NCBI RefSeq assembly: GCF_000499845.2
Contig: NC_023755.2
Span: 4,144,087-4,208,086 of the forward strand
Direction: 5' to 3'
DNA from: Phaseolus vulgaris
Taxonomy: Eukaryota > Streptophyta > Magnoliopsida > Fabales > Fabaceae
DNA: 64,000 nucleotides
Shown: positions 1 through 12,418 of the stretch, piece after piece
Layout of the letters: each line of letters begins with the position of its first letter
Numbering within the stretch: position 1 is the first letter of the stretch
Made by a program: the position numbers and the translations under genes
Notes under the pieces: generated by a model
The model's input: the letters and a program-made list of their open reading frames with translations, nothing else
The model's database searches: none
Told to the model about the DNA's origin: nothing

Positions 1-513
1 TTTGTTAAAGGGGAATTCTTTTTGAGAATTGACCTTTTGGAGGAACCTGTATTCAGTTCTTCGGAGATAAAGCAATAACATTTTAATTTCTTTTTCCTAT
101 TTTCTGATTTGGGTTCCTGACATAATTAAAGAATAATTTAACACTGAAAAGAGAAATAAAATACAACGAAAAAGAAAGGCTTCTTCACTATGTAAAGGGG
201 CTTCTGAGAAGTGAAATGAGAATAAAAATAGTAATATAATGAACAAAATATAACAGAATCAAGAGTTTCTGAAAAGGAAAACAAGAAGAGTTAATTGGAA
301 AAGACAGAAATAGTAATATTATTTTTTAATTGAAATTTTGTACATACGCTGAAGATTGTTAATATCTAGGCTTAGCTACATTAACTACACTAATATTAAA
401 ATCTTCCAAATATGGACATTATGCATTCTAATAATCTGCACTTCTAAGAAAATGTCAATAGGCAACAGGTGTTCAAACCAAAAAAGAATACTTAATACAC
501 ACAATAGACAAAC
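1..513 (-). other. Callose synthase intron at the window edge
   Basis: The exon ending at 514 is followed by a GTTTG donor. In homologues the next exon opens with residues like IRTLGMLRSRF; I do not find that coding sequence here, so these bases are probably intron 20. Nothing else is recognisable. Confidence 0.5.
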
Positions 514-3500
514 CTCTCCCAATCGTCGAAATGCACCATATATGCCTCCTACTATTGTAGAGAAGATAGCATACCAAATCTGTGTATCCATAAAGTAGAC
601 CTGCAAAAGAGAACCTCGTTGCTATTAAACACAGAACAAAAAAATAATACAATTAGTGAGACGTGACAGAAAGATAGAAACGTACAAGTATGATAGGGGA
701 CCATATAGCAATCACTACACCCATATTGTTTTTGGCTGCATGTAGTAGAATATCATATTAAGAACAAACATTATATAAACTAGAGTCATTTTTCATTTAT
801 TCCAAGTGTTACCATGAGGGAAGAACTCATGCCATCTATAATCTGATACATGAGCATTCATGATAGCTTTTGTTGGAGCCACAAGAGGCATAATCTGCAG
901 TTTGAAGAAAATTAAGCTAATGATTTCAACGAGAATATAAGATGCTATAAAAAAAAACTCTGCATCTTTGCAAATATAGATGCACTCCTAAACTTGTAAA
1001 GATTCCTTAGATTATTTACAATAATCCACTATGAAATTCCTGATTCCTATACACAGAAGCACGTACTAGTATTGATATGTATACAATGAAATTGGGTAGA
1101 AATGAACCAGTTAGAAAATGGAACTCGGATAAAAATAACTACAAAAGTGAAGAGAAAGAAGAAAATAAGATCAAATGGAAATATGATATGATAAGAAAAT
1201 ATTTTCCAATAGTCAGTCAATAAACCTCCTCCAAGCAGAAATAAATGGAACTTACTGAAAAAGGAACTTACAAGAAAGAAAAAGAAAATAGGATCTAAAA
1301 GTTACTATGAAATGATAAGATAAGATTTATACATATCAATAGCCAAATAAAAAAAGGAATTATAGACTCGCTATTGAATGCCCTCTTCTACCTAGTACAC
1401 TTGATGTTCAAATCCCCACCTTTTTTGTGTTTTTTTTCATTTTCTTTTATGTTATTATGCTGGGGTACTCCAAATGATTATTGTTGTTTGTGGTGCCCAT
1501 GACAAACAACATAGCGATCCAATAGCACTACCACTTTCAGTTAAAATAAGAAAGATTGAATGAGAAATTTTATATTTCTGGATCTAATCTTTACCTCCAG
1601 GTAGTAACTGAATGCTAATTTAGATAGAATTAGGAGAACCCAGAAAGAAGTGTACCTATAAAATTAAGAAAGCAACAGTTTAATCAACAGATCTGACTAG
1701 TGAAAATTATCATAGATGAGGATTGAGAAATTAACTTCATTCTCTTACTTCAGCAATGAAAGTGGACCCTCCTGCATTCCTCTTCCAACAAAGAGGCGAG
1801 GCTGCAAATTGTTCAAACAAAAATTAAGAGAAAATAAAATAACAAATACTGAAAAAAATGTTGGAAAAACACTAAATATATGTTCTTTCTCATAAACCAG
1901 TGTCTCCCTAACATCTACAAGAAAAACTAGATAACACATAATATTTGTCAGAAGTATTTCTTAAGGAAGATAAAAAGGCATTGGTTTAAAAGAAAGTACA
2001 CATCATTATATATAAGCATAAATACAATCCAGATATGCCTCTGTTTACCTGAGACCACCACATCATGAGCTTCACAACACCATTGTTAGACCTCTCAAGA
2101 TACCGGCGAATGAATGGGAACACAAATAACAGCGCAGAGAGAATATTTGGAGATAAGTAAATGAAGATAGCCAAAATGAACAAAGAAGGGGAACCTGTAC
2201 CATTGCCAAACCAATTTTTTATGGTTTGTGCAAAGCCAGATGGATTTTTCCAACTGTAAGCATAAGTGACTGGTAAAATTATGACCCATGCTGCTGCTAA
2301 AACTGCCTTAGATATATACCGCAGCTTGACATGAAGCGACATGACGTTCCTTGCTTTCCAACTAAGGACTATGTCCAGAACGGCTGGAAAAGTATAAAGA
2401 CAGCATAATCAAGTTCCAACTTCATAAAGAAAAACGCATTTTTTGTTTGATAATTGAACTTAAAGATAAACAAATGTGGGAATTTATAAGCTAGAGTCAT
2501 CCTAGAGTCCCGACAAAAATTCTCAGTAACTTCTTGAAATCAAATTAATTAAAACAAGAAACAAGAGACTCAAAATTTTGTGAACAATTTGAATAAGGAT
2601 TCCTGTTATCTTTTATGGTCTTGCTTTGATAAGTCTATAGTAAGATCTGAATAGTCTCAGAATACTATTTCTGAATACTTCTGAGATTGGCTGCTATGAA
2701 ATGAATCCTCTAGGCACAGATAATGAATTAATCTCCAATGTTAGTTAAATGAAATAATCAGCATCATAAGTATGCTAGGCTTCATTTTCAAAAGTTTGAC
2801 ACCTGAAACAAATTTTTAACATTCATCTGCTAAAAGGAAAAAATAAAATGTAAAGTGTAAAGAAAGACGCATTTTGGTGCTGAATAACTGAGTTATATAG
2901 TGCTTTCTCTCCATATCTGCTCCAATACTTTAAGTCAGAAAAATGATATGTAAACAAAAGTTGCACATTTTTATCTACCTTGTGCAAGCTTCAATATTGC
3001 AGCAGTTATGAAGATGCTAAGAACTTTCTTGAAAACATCACCCTCAAATACAGAGCTTAATTCGCCAGAACCATTCCAAGCAATGATTATCATCGCCTTA
3101 ATTGAAAAGCACAATGAGCACCCTCATTAGATTGAATGGATGCCGAGTGAAGTAAGAGGTTGTATGTCAATATATATGAAACTATTACCTGTAAACAGAG
3201 TATATAAAAGCTCCACATTCTATCGAAACTTCTAAATACATGCCAAAATGTGCGTATTTCAACAAAATTAACTTTTCCACTCCACCGATCTGCGGCATGA
3301 ACTCTGTTTTCCTACTTTCCAAAATCAAGCACAAGGCACAAGCAGTTAGGTTATGATCATGGACAGAGGTTGTTTCATTCATGTTTCATGTTTGAGGAAA
3401 ACATTTGGATTGTTCAAAATAACTTTAAGATGGAAAAACTAGACGTATGCATCTCTAATAAATATTTTATTCCTATGTATGAAGTTCTGAATACAAGTCC

Positions 3501-6500
3501 TATATGCACTTGTTGTGATCATAATTACAGTTTAAACCACAAGATAACCTATATATGAAATTTTGAATCACAGAAGGCTCAGAATGACCTAGACAATAAT
3601 CAGTTTTCATCACGACACAGTCTCTAATTAAGCTTTTTCTTAATGGTAATAGACTGTTTCTTTTGAGTTCCAGTAAAGTAAGAAGTCTAAGTTTTCTCGT
3701 TTCATGATCCTATGTATAACTCTAATCACATACCAGACATGAAGTATGCATACCTCATCTTTGTTAACTTGATGTTGCTGAGGAAAAGGCACAGAGAAGA
3801 AATCAGAGTCAACACGCATAGGCCAACCTAGGCGAAAACAATCAACTGACCTACAATTTGGGAAAGATAATCCATCTTAGGATAAAAATTAGTACAATGA
3901 AAAACAGCCAGATAAAAAAGAAGCATAATACCAAAAATATTCATTTAAATCATCATAGTTTCTCCACTTAGAATGCTTTGATTTTCCCATATTACTCCTC
4001 TTAGATTCCTACAATACACAAAACACCCATGAAATAGTTAAAACAAGGCTATCAAATGTTGAAAGTAAATAAAAACAATTCTTCAGATTATAATAACACA
4101 ACTCACCTTGGCTATTACATCATATATTGGTTTTATCACTTTCATAAGAAAAGCCTCATTTTCACCACCATAGGCAGGCTTTACTGGTTCACCAGTCAGT
4201 GGACTAACATTCCCGGCTAACATCCCATACAACTCGAATGCCATCTAGGCAGATGAAGAGAAATTATGCTTAGGTTTTGTTCATAATTATTTTTACAGTC
4301 AAATCAAGCATAAGAAAGTTGATTTTACATCATAAAATGAAAGATTCGTTAAAATTCTGAACTAACAAAATAACCACATGCAAGTATGTGCTTGAGAGTC
4401 GGTGGTGGTTTAGTCCCACATCAACCTAGTATATGACTTAAATAAAGGTTAATAATTTTGGCTAGTCCTTACTTTATACTCTGGTTTTGTAATTCTTAAA
4501 CCCAATTTCTAATAGTATGCAATGTACTTGGAAAAATAGATAAAAACATCTTGGGTAGAGAATGTCAAAAGAGCTTCAAGTGGAAATGAGTTTTCTATTA
4601 AAAGGTAGATTTAGGTCTAATTTAACCTTATAGAACCAACTTGTAAGGTAAAGATTGGGATATTTATATAATGACTTTTGATACTATCTCTTGTCAACAT
4701 GGGACTTAAGTTTTTCTCAATATTTACCATCAATGAATGGAAGGGGCTAATTCTCTAATTTTAGACTGGAGAAATATTTTTATTTAATATTTTTACTTTA
4801 AATAATACTTACGTGATGGTAGATATAACAAAGGCATTCTGGCATAAACCTCAAGTTTGCAGCTTCTCCCCATATAAGAAGATATAGGCCCATGTATAAT
4901 AATTTGCGCTGTTGCATTTCCTGCTGAATAGTTGGCAACCTAGCAATCATTTGAATAAAAATTAAAACTTTAAAAAAGAGTATATAACAAAGGCTGAAAG
5001 TAGTTGTTTATGCAATTCAAGTACCTAACTTCATCTTGTACCCAAATAAGGAAAGAACAAACAAAAGGCCTTCTCAATACCAAAAACTATGCTAGTTTAA
5101 GTACCTAAACAACTAAGTAAATGTTGGTCTGTACTTAAGAAAATCTATAGCCAGGCCAATAGTTTCATCGGCTTAGCTCCCATAATGACATATTCAAATA
5201 CGAGTAAAATTGTATGATATATAAATACAATTTTAAAATACTATCATGTATCCAACATTAAATGTACTTTCTATATATGTAACTTGCTTTGTTTCATTTA
5301 ACTCACTCAGCTCACATAGGTCAACCACAAGTTTGCAAGCATCCTTGGGGTTGCGGAATCCAAGGTATTTCTTGTTTTGGAACTCAATGGCCTCATCTCA
5401 CTTTGTGTTGAAACGTTCATAGGGTTAAGAAGAGAAAGTGTTTAAGAACTAGATTTGGTCTCAACTCCTGAATAATGACACCTTATAACTATTGAAACAA
5501 ATCCCCTAGGTAAGGTTAAGGAGCAAGAGTGGCCAAGAGCATAAATGTTCTGACCTCAAGTTTGTTAGCATTATTAGGGTCACTACATAAGAGGTATTGT
5601 TTGACCTTGACAATGTCAGCAAACTTAAGGTCAAAATATGGGCGCTAGAAGGATGGTCTTGGCCATTCTTGTTCCTTAACCTTGACTAGAGAGTTTGTTC
5701 CAATAACTAAAAAGTTCAACATTTTCTAGGAGTTGAGACCAATGGTAGTTTACAAACACTCTTCTCCTTTAACACACTGAAATGACTTTTTAGGACAAAA
5801 TCATAATGAAGCCTAAGCATGAAACTGAACAATACATTGAATATGGTGATTCTAACAATGAGACTACCCAAAACTCACTAGGTATTTTTTTTAATAAAAA
5901 GCTTTCATGTTAGGCATCACTATGCAACTTGACATATAAGACCATAAATTTCAATTTGACACTCACATAAACTAGCCTTTGAAGTAAATACTAATTGAGA
6001 TATGCAAATCTCACCAGAGGCTACTTTTGCGACCCAAATACTTGCACCATTTTTTGTAGTTTCTAAAGAGTTTCTTCATCACTTCATTTAAAGCACGATC
6101 CTCCAACTAAACAGGAAAGTGCAGTATGTAAGAAACAAAGGGGGAAAAGTATGTTTATATCAGAAAATAAAGGCAGAAGCCATAGTAACAGATAAAATCA
6201 AACCTTGGGTTGTTGATCAGGTTTTGGAACTTGTCGTATATGTACATTGGCAAGCAAAAGAATCAAGTGCTCCCTTTGATTTTCCACATTGTCCTTCTGC
6301 ACAAGTGTGAGAAAGATAACCTTTAAATGATATATAAAAAATTAAACATCAAATGGTAGACACAGATCAGTTCAGTCACTACCTGGAAACCAAACATCAG
6401 CTGAAGCCAGTCCAGAATGTCTTCATTTACTTTGTTAGCATGACCCTTTGTCCAAGGCAAACCCCTTATATTACGGAGTGCCGAAACAGCAGCTTGAATC

Positions 6501-8776
6501 TGTAAAAGAAAATAAGCACATGAAACCTAATCAACACTTCAAAAAAAAACTGCAAGCAGAAGTTATTCATCAGCTAAAAGTAGTAATAATAAGTAGGTTC
6601 TGACATGAAAAGGGATGAGAAAATTATTCACCATATATTGTTTCATTACCCAATATTGAAGATTTTTTCTTTCTGTGTTTGTAACACATGCAATGCTAAC
6701 CCACTAAAAGACTTGATGTTTCTAGGAAATCAGCTTCAGCGATTCTACAGCCTTTTTATAGTTTTTTTCATTAGCTTAAACAGGAGTTTCCAAGTTCTAC
6801 TACATGGTTTTACCTCTTCGAACCTTACGTATCAGACATTAACTCAAATGAAAAGGGGTCTAAAACATAGCTACAGAGAACAGACCTCATGATATTTCAT
6901 TATAGCCTCTTTTCCACTCTCTGGATCAAGTGGCAAAATATTATAAGGGGAATATAATTGCTTCTGTTCCTCAACCTTAGTATGAGCTTGCATAATCTGC
7001 AATTGAATACAAAAACAGAATGTAATAATCAAAATAAAACAATCAGCGAAGAATCAACACATTGTTCTCTTTATATGTAAACCTTATTTATTAACTAATA
7101 GACAAAGTAGTTTTACCTCTTCAGATACTGGAACATCTTCAGTTCGATTAACTGCCTTCAATACCTCAAATAAAACAGCAGCCGTTTGATATGCTTTTGT
7201 CAGCTGAGCACTGGGGAATCAAATGAAGTTAATTACACTATTTTTCTTTTAAAATTAAAAAATAAAATAGATTAAGAGATATTAGTATAACTCAGATAAT
7301 TGTATAATATAAAATCAGGTCAATGACCAAATTATTGATTCAATTATGTTGTAAACTCACCGGTCCTTATCAGCAGCATTTTGTAACGCTTCAATATACT
7401 TTTGGTAGTACTGCCTATAAAAAGTCTGCATTTCACGAGCATCACTCTTTTTTCTTCCCGCATATGTTGTGACATTTTCCTGTTATTTGATGGAAGAGCA
7501 CTTTCATATCTTCAAATTTCCAAAAGAACTGAATATCAATATATTCTACTCTAACATAGGAAGCATTTGTTTTTGGTTTTTTACCTGTCCATTAATATAC
7601 TCAAACTATAAATCATTAAACAAGCCTTTTCATATCTCTTAATTGTGGCATTAATTAGTCAAGGTAGGAATGATCCTGAACGGTTTGAAAATATTAAGCA
7701 AAGAAAAGAATGTACAAATTCTTAACAAATGAAATCAAAAGTCCACCTTCTCTAGACGCTGAAGAAGAGCAGTTTTGAATTGGCGAACACCACGTCCACT
7801 AGATTGGGGATCTAGTCTGTGAGCTAGTTCAAAGGCATAAAACCGACCTAATGATAATAAAGACATGAGCATTAGATAAACAACATTCACATCAAAATTC
7901 AGAAACCATCTCATGGCTGTATCATCCTATGAGACTAGCGTATATCCAAAAAGAATAATCAAAAGAGAAGGGTAACAAGGCAAACATAATAAAAGAAGGA
8001 AAAATTGCAACATATTAGTTTTGGATACAAAAGAAGTAAACGTACAATAATTAAAAGAACTGAAAAATTATTAGCTATATGAAAAGCATTTAACTGATGA
8101 CTTAACCACTATAGAGGAAAGAAGCAACGAAGCTCAGATATCAAATAGTTTTGAATACCAGAAATTACCAATCATTAAAGTTTTGTCCAAGCAAAAAATT
8201 TTAAGGAAGAGAAACATAATGCGCTATAGTATTTTGCAAATAAACTTAAGCATTCATGCAAAGACTGGTTTGGAACTTACTGAGGAATTTCCCATCCCAA
8301 AATACAGAAAATCGTTTTTTACAACAACCCTCAAACATTTCCCCATCAAACCAGGAATCTGGTAAGTCAAATTCATCGATGAGAGCTTACAACCACATTT
8401 GTTTTCCTTTTCAATGAGATTAGCGCCATGTTATCCATTTTCTTATAAACTTAAGGTTCTAAACAATATTAGACTTCAACTTTTGCACACCCTTACAGAA
8501 CAAGAACTTATCATGTAGTTATCCAACCAAACTTGCCAAATAACATACACATTACATGGTTCATATGCGCAACTCGTACAGAAACTTACAGAGATAAGCA
8601 ACTCTTTTATTGCTAGCCTCTACTTCATTAGCAACACGGAGGATGGGAGCTATCTCAACAAGTGAGGAAGGCACCACTTCACTGTCCAAGATTGGGTCCG
8701 CTCCTAAATTCCCAGCAGTCTGAGATCGTAGTATCTTCCTTTGCGGAGGCTGATCAGACCCCCTTCTATAAGACAT
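514..8776 (-). CDS. CALS: Callose synthase (1,3-beta-glucan synthase, CALS1-3 type), 5' part of gene, runs off left edge
   Basis: Plasma-membrane enzyme that makes callose from UDP-glucose. I traced 20 coding exons with GT..AG borders and consistent phase: 8776-8590, 7847-7747, 7479-7361, 7210-7117, 6996-6886, 6499-6383, 6296-6204, 6106-6015, 4939-4813, 4244-4107, 4008-3932, 3850-3754, 3311-3189, 3096-2979, 2383-2049, 1801-1749, 1655-1595, 894-813, 735-686 and 600-514. They encode the first 754 residues of a family usually near 1,950. Seen: the [16 protein letters not shown] block near the N-terminus, the Vta1-like region (about 35-190), the FKS1 domain-1 region with [19 protein letters not shown] (about 325-440), then membrane segments from about residue 485, including [20 protein letters not shown]. 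The catalytic domain lies outside the window. The start ATG opens the first conserved block ([14 protein letters not shown]). I see no stop or frameshift in the joined exons. The exact paralogue (CALS1, 2 or 3) is uncertain. Confidence 0.95.
4610..4715 (-). repeat. Degenerate TRIM-type LTR remnant in callose synthase intron 9
   Basis: In reverse orientation this segment resembles the short LTRs at 20,771 and 35,487: the order of the CCCATGTTGAC-like start, the TATATAA box-like centre and the ACCAACTTGTAAGGT-like block is the same. Divergence is high and no ends or target duplication are visible, so this is a weak call. Confidence 0.3.
5424..5772. repeat. Long hairpin (foldback MITE or small-RNA-like precursor) in callose synthase intron 8
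   Basis: The stretch folds back on itself through most of its length. Matching pairs include GGTCTCAACTCCT (5457-5469) with AGGAGTTGAGACC (about 5,728-5,740), AAGGTTAAGGAGCAAGAGTGGCC (about 5,512-5,535) with its imperfect complement near 5,663-5,690, and TGACCTCAAGTTTGTTAGC with its complement near 5,610-5,635. Arms are about 165 bases with a small loop near 5,595, and contain mismatches. Such structures are typical of foldback MITEs; a small-RNA precursor is the alternative. Confidence 0.7.
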
Positions 8777-9870
8777 CTTGAGACCTCAATTTATCAATAT
8801 ATTTCACTTTTAGATGTTATCACTCCTGTAAGAAGTAAAGAAGTGAATCATTGAAGTACATAGCAAATACCTTCAGGAAAAAAGTATTGATCACAATTAT
8901 AGGAAATGATGGCAAATCAAATCAGAAAACTGACCCTTCATAATTCTGTTATAATAATCACTTTTCAATAATTGGAAACGCAAACACATGATGTTTGGTC
9001 ATTTGCCACAGTCAGAGATCAAAAAAATTCTTTCCTCACTACCCCTTCTCTCTCACTGGTCCTCTGTGTATGAGATATTAAGATTGGAGGGAGCATAAAA
9101 GACAACGATGGATGTGATTATACTATTCTTATGATCGATCACAAAGTGAAAATTCTATTCTATTTGCCCTGAAAAGTTGAATATCCATGAAACCCCACAT
9201 GAACTACATGCAAACGAATTGGAATAGGGAATTACCAGGGAAGGAAAATTCCCCAAAACCACGATTGCTATGATTAGTACTAAACAGAAGTGAAACCAGC
9301 TTTCCAAATTCAGAACTTGAAAGAAAAAACAAAATCCCAATTGCAAGAAAGCGCCAATAAACACACCTCAAAAGGCCATGGATGAAACTCTGCCGCAGAG
9401 GCAGTGATATCTTGGTTTCTGCAAGACACACAAATCAAGCAATAAACTTTCTTTCAGTCCCCACAATCTCAGAACAACCCATCATGCAGGACTGCAAAAA
9501 GGATCAACTTTTACACGAATCATGTTGTGAACAACTAAGCATGTGCAAGGGAGTGTGACTAGGAGGATCAAATTCACCTCTTAATTGTCATGGTAATATT
9601 TTTCAAAAGATAAAACAGGGGGTGTCTGCAATCAGCACCAGTCCAAGTGACAGTAAAATAAATAAAAAACAAAGCCTTTACAAGAAAGTGAAAAGGAAAA
9701 ACCAGTTAAGAAACTTACATGGGAGTTAGAGAGTGTGAGAAAGACAGAGAAAGTGAAAGTGCAGCAGTAGTTGTTGGAATGAAAGGGTGAGTGAGTGCAA
9801 TCAACAACTCACAAATGAATGAACAAAGAGAGAGACCAATGCTAACCGAGGATTGGTGGCATCATCTGCA
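8777..9870 (-). other. Leader (5' UTR) exons and proximal promoter of the callose synthase gene
   Basis: A TTACAG acceptor at 8826 opens the exon that holds the start codon, giving a 49-base leader (8825-8777). Upstream, 9418-9367 is a plausible 52-base noncoding exon with acceptor TTGCAG and donor GAG/GTGTGT. A further exon from about 9,850 down to 9719 ends at CAT/GTAAGT and is rich in CT and CA runs, as plant leaders often are. The middle exon contains a three-codon upstream reading frame (Met-Ala-Phe-stop). I see no clear TATA box. The exon borders are inferred from splice motifs only; transcript data would decide. Confidence 0.5.
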
Positions 9871-11285
9871 TGATGGTTGTTTAAAGTCAGTGCTCTTTAG
9901 CGGGTAATGTTCTTCCAATCAACGAAGGCCACGTCATCACTGAGCTTCTGTGTGGTTTCTTCTTCCAAAACAAAACACCTTGCTTAAAACAAGGAAAAGA
10001 AAATCTAAAAGGTGTCGGGGAGCTATTATTAATTGCATATATTTGATTTCTACAACCATTTTCATTAGGTTATTTAAAAAATAATATTATCCATATCATT
10101 TTTCAATATACTTCTTATAAATGTTTTTATATAATACAATTAGTTGTGTAAAAGTAAATTATATCATGATCCAATCTATGAGTCAAGTAGTAAAAATACA
10201 ATCAATTAATTCGCCCCATATTCCAAAAGTCTATGAGTTTTAGTCTCATTGTGGTCCCATATTTGAATATTTCAAGATAATTTTAAAAAATAAAAGATAA
10301 TTTTAAATCTAAAAATTTAAAAGTTTGTGCCTTTAAATATGAAATTAATTTTAATTTTTATGCATAGTAATTGAATACATATTTTAACACTTCTAAATAC
10401 AACTTTTGTCATCAAAGTTTTTTTTTCCTATATATAATGATTTGTAGATTAGATGTTTGTATGAAAGATTTTAAATTGTCAACATATAGTGGTATTTAAT
10501 TTGTAGTTGTTGGTTTATTTTTATGTTATTGTTGTGCTTTCAATAGATAGGATAAAAGGGGAGGAAAAAGTTTAAGCCCTTGATCATTATCCTCTTGAAA
10601 GAAAAAAACATGAAAGTTATTGTCATATTTTAATGTGATTTGGACAGTGATTTTATCATACAAGTCAATATAACTTGTAGAATGGGTGTCCTTTTGGTTT
10701 GTGGCAATTCATCTTTTATAAATGTGTTGAATGGATTCTCTTTTTAATTCTTTTTTCCTTATCTTTATTATGTAGCTTTAAAGCTTCATGTGCTACCTTC
10801 CACCTCTAAATTATAGTGCTTTTCCCTGTCCTCTAAAATATAGTAGTATTTCATCTTTAGTCATGAATCACTCTACTTTTTTATTAGGAACTTGTCCTTA
10901 TATTTTACTATTATTATTTTGGCACACATGAAAGTTCAGATTTGATATTGTATAATTAAAAGTTGGACAACGAAAGTATGGTGCATACTTTATCAATTTC
11001 CTGCATCTTTAATTAACAATCATTGACTTGGAGACTTTTCATCTCTAATGAGATCGACTAACGTTTTGTTTTTATGTATTATTGTTGTTAGTTTATTTCT
11101 TTAGTGGTAGATTGTGAATGTTAACACATAGAATAAAACTATGAAAAAGAGTGAATATTTTTATGTGTAACAACATGTTTAAGACAGAGAAATAGTCAAA
11201 TTTTTTCGGAGATATTGTTTTATTAATGTGTAGAATGAATTAAATAAATTAGGAAAATCTGAAAATCAAATGATGAAAAGTTATG
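9871..11285. other. Intergenic, no gene seen
   Basis: AT-rich DNA upstream of the callose synthase gene. No conserved reading frame, RNA gene or clear mobile-element end was recognised. Confidence 0.5.
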
Positions 11286-11293
11286 GTAGTGAC

Positions 11294-12274
11294 CAAGATT
11301 ATTAGACCAGAGAGTTTAAGTAGACTTGTGATATATCTATAAATTTGACTTGTAAATTTGATTCGTAGACTCGTAAGAGTCTATTTTATATAAAAATTTG
11401 ATAAAAAAATAAATACTCATCATACCAATTTCACAATATTAAAATTAATAAATCCATTCATACAATAAACAAATATTTCACTTTTTTTTCATTTCCTAAA
11501 ATATTAGTTTTATAATTCCATCCAATATTTTATATATTTTTCCTAGTATTTTTACTTCTAGATGGTGGTGTGGAAGTGATGAAGATGTACTACCATTACC
11601 ATCATTTGAACCGGATCTTATAACTTGAATTTTCCGAAACATAACAATAAAAAAACAATTTATGTCAATCTTATTTTAGCCACTCAAAATAAAAAAAAAA
11701 TCAACCCAAAATAAAAAATAACTTTAAAAGAAATCAACCTAAATATTCCATTTTCAATTTAAGATTCACCCAACCCAACCAACCTCAATCACGAAACCCA
11801 CAACCTTAATCGTAAAACCTACAACCATAATCGTGAAACCCACAACCGAACTCCAATTGCAAAATCAAACTTGCAAACTAAAGGCTACATGAAAATGAAG
11901 GTAGAACGCGATGGCAGCGGCCAGACGAAGGCGAAGACGAGGGAAGGAGAGGCGACAACAAGGGAAGGCAAAGCAATGCGATGCGATTCTTGGGAGATGC
12001 GAGATGACAAAGCACAACTGGACAATAATGAGACAACGACGAGGTGATGACGATGAACCCAAGTGAAACGTGAATGCAGCAAATCCAATACAGGTTGGAA
12101 CGAACCCTAAAATTCTTGACACTAAGGAAAAGTGGGTTATTTTGGGCATTTCTTCATAACTCGTTCACTTAGTCTCCAACTCGTGAGTTTGCACCGAGTT
12201 CATCGAATTTGACCGAGTCTAGTTCGGGTTTACGGTAAGGGTTTACGGGTTAAACCTGGAGTTTGATAACCTTG
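11294..12274. mobile_element. Non-autonomous hAT-like DNA element, about 981 bp
   Basis: The ends are imperfect inverted repeats: CAAGATTATTAGACC on the left, and on the right the reverse complement reads CAAGGTTATCAAACTCC. The flanking 8 bases are GTAGTGAC (11286-11293) and TTAGTGAC (12275-12282), a 7/8 match. An 8-bp target duplication is what hAT elements make. The interior has no intact transposase frame; open frames near 11,865-12,149 look spurious. A related end lies at 38,887. Family assignment rests on the duplication length and the ends only. Confidence 0.55.
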
Positions 12275-12418
12275 TTAGTGACTATGAATCTCACTCATCA
12301 ATATCATAATAAAGTCTAACCATCTTTTGTACTTCAATGTACTTGAAAGGGTTAGTGACTATGAATGTTACTCATCAATATCACAATAAAGTCTAACCAT
12401 TTTTTGTACTTCAATGTG
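12275..12418. repeat. Two-copy tandem repeat, 77-bp period
   Basis: TTAGTGACTATGAAT recurs at 12275 and 12352, and the following 60-odd bases match with about five differences. The first copy begins exactly at the right-hand target-site duplicate of the hAT-like element. Confidence 0.85.

Noticed and set aside
1..90. Possible next callose synthase exon at the extreme left
   Set aside because: The minus-strand translation does not resemble the expected IRTLGMLRSRF exon, and no clean acceptor was found.
11865..12149. 94-codon minus-strand frame inside the hAT-like element
   Set aside because: Low-complexity Phe/Cys/His/Arg composition and no transposase motif.
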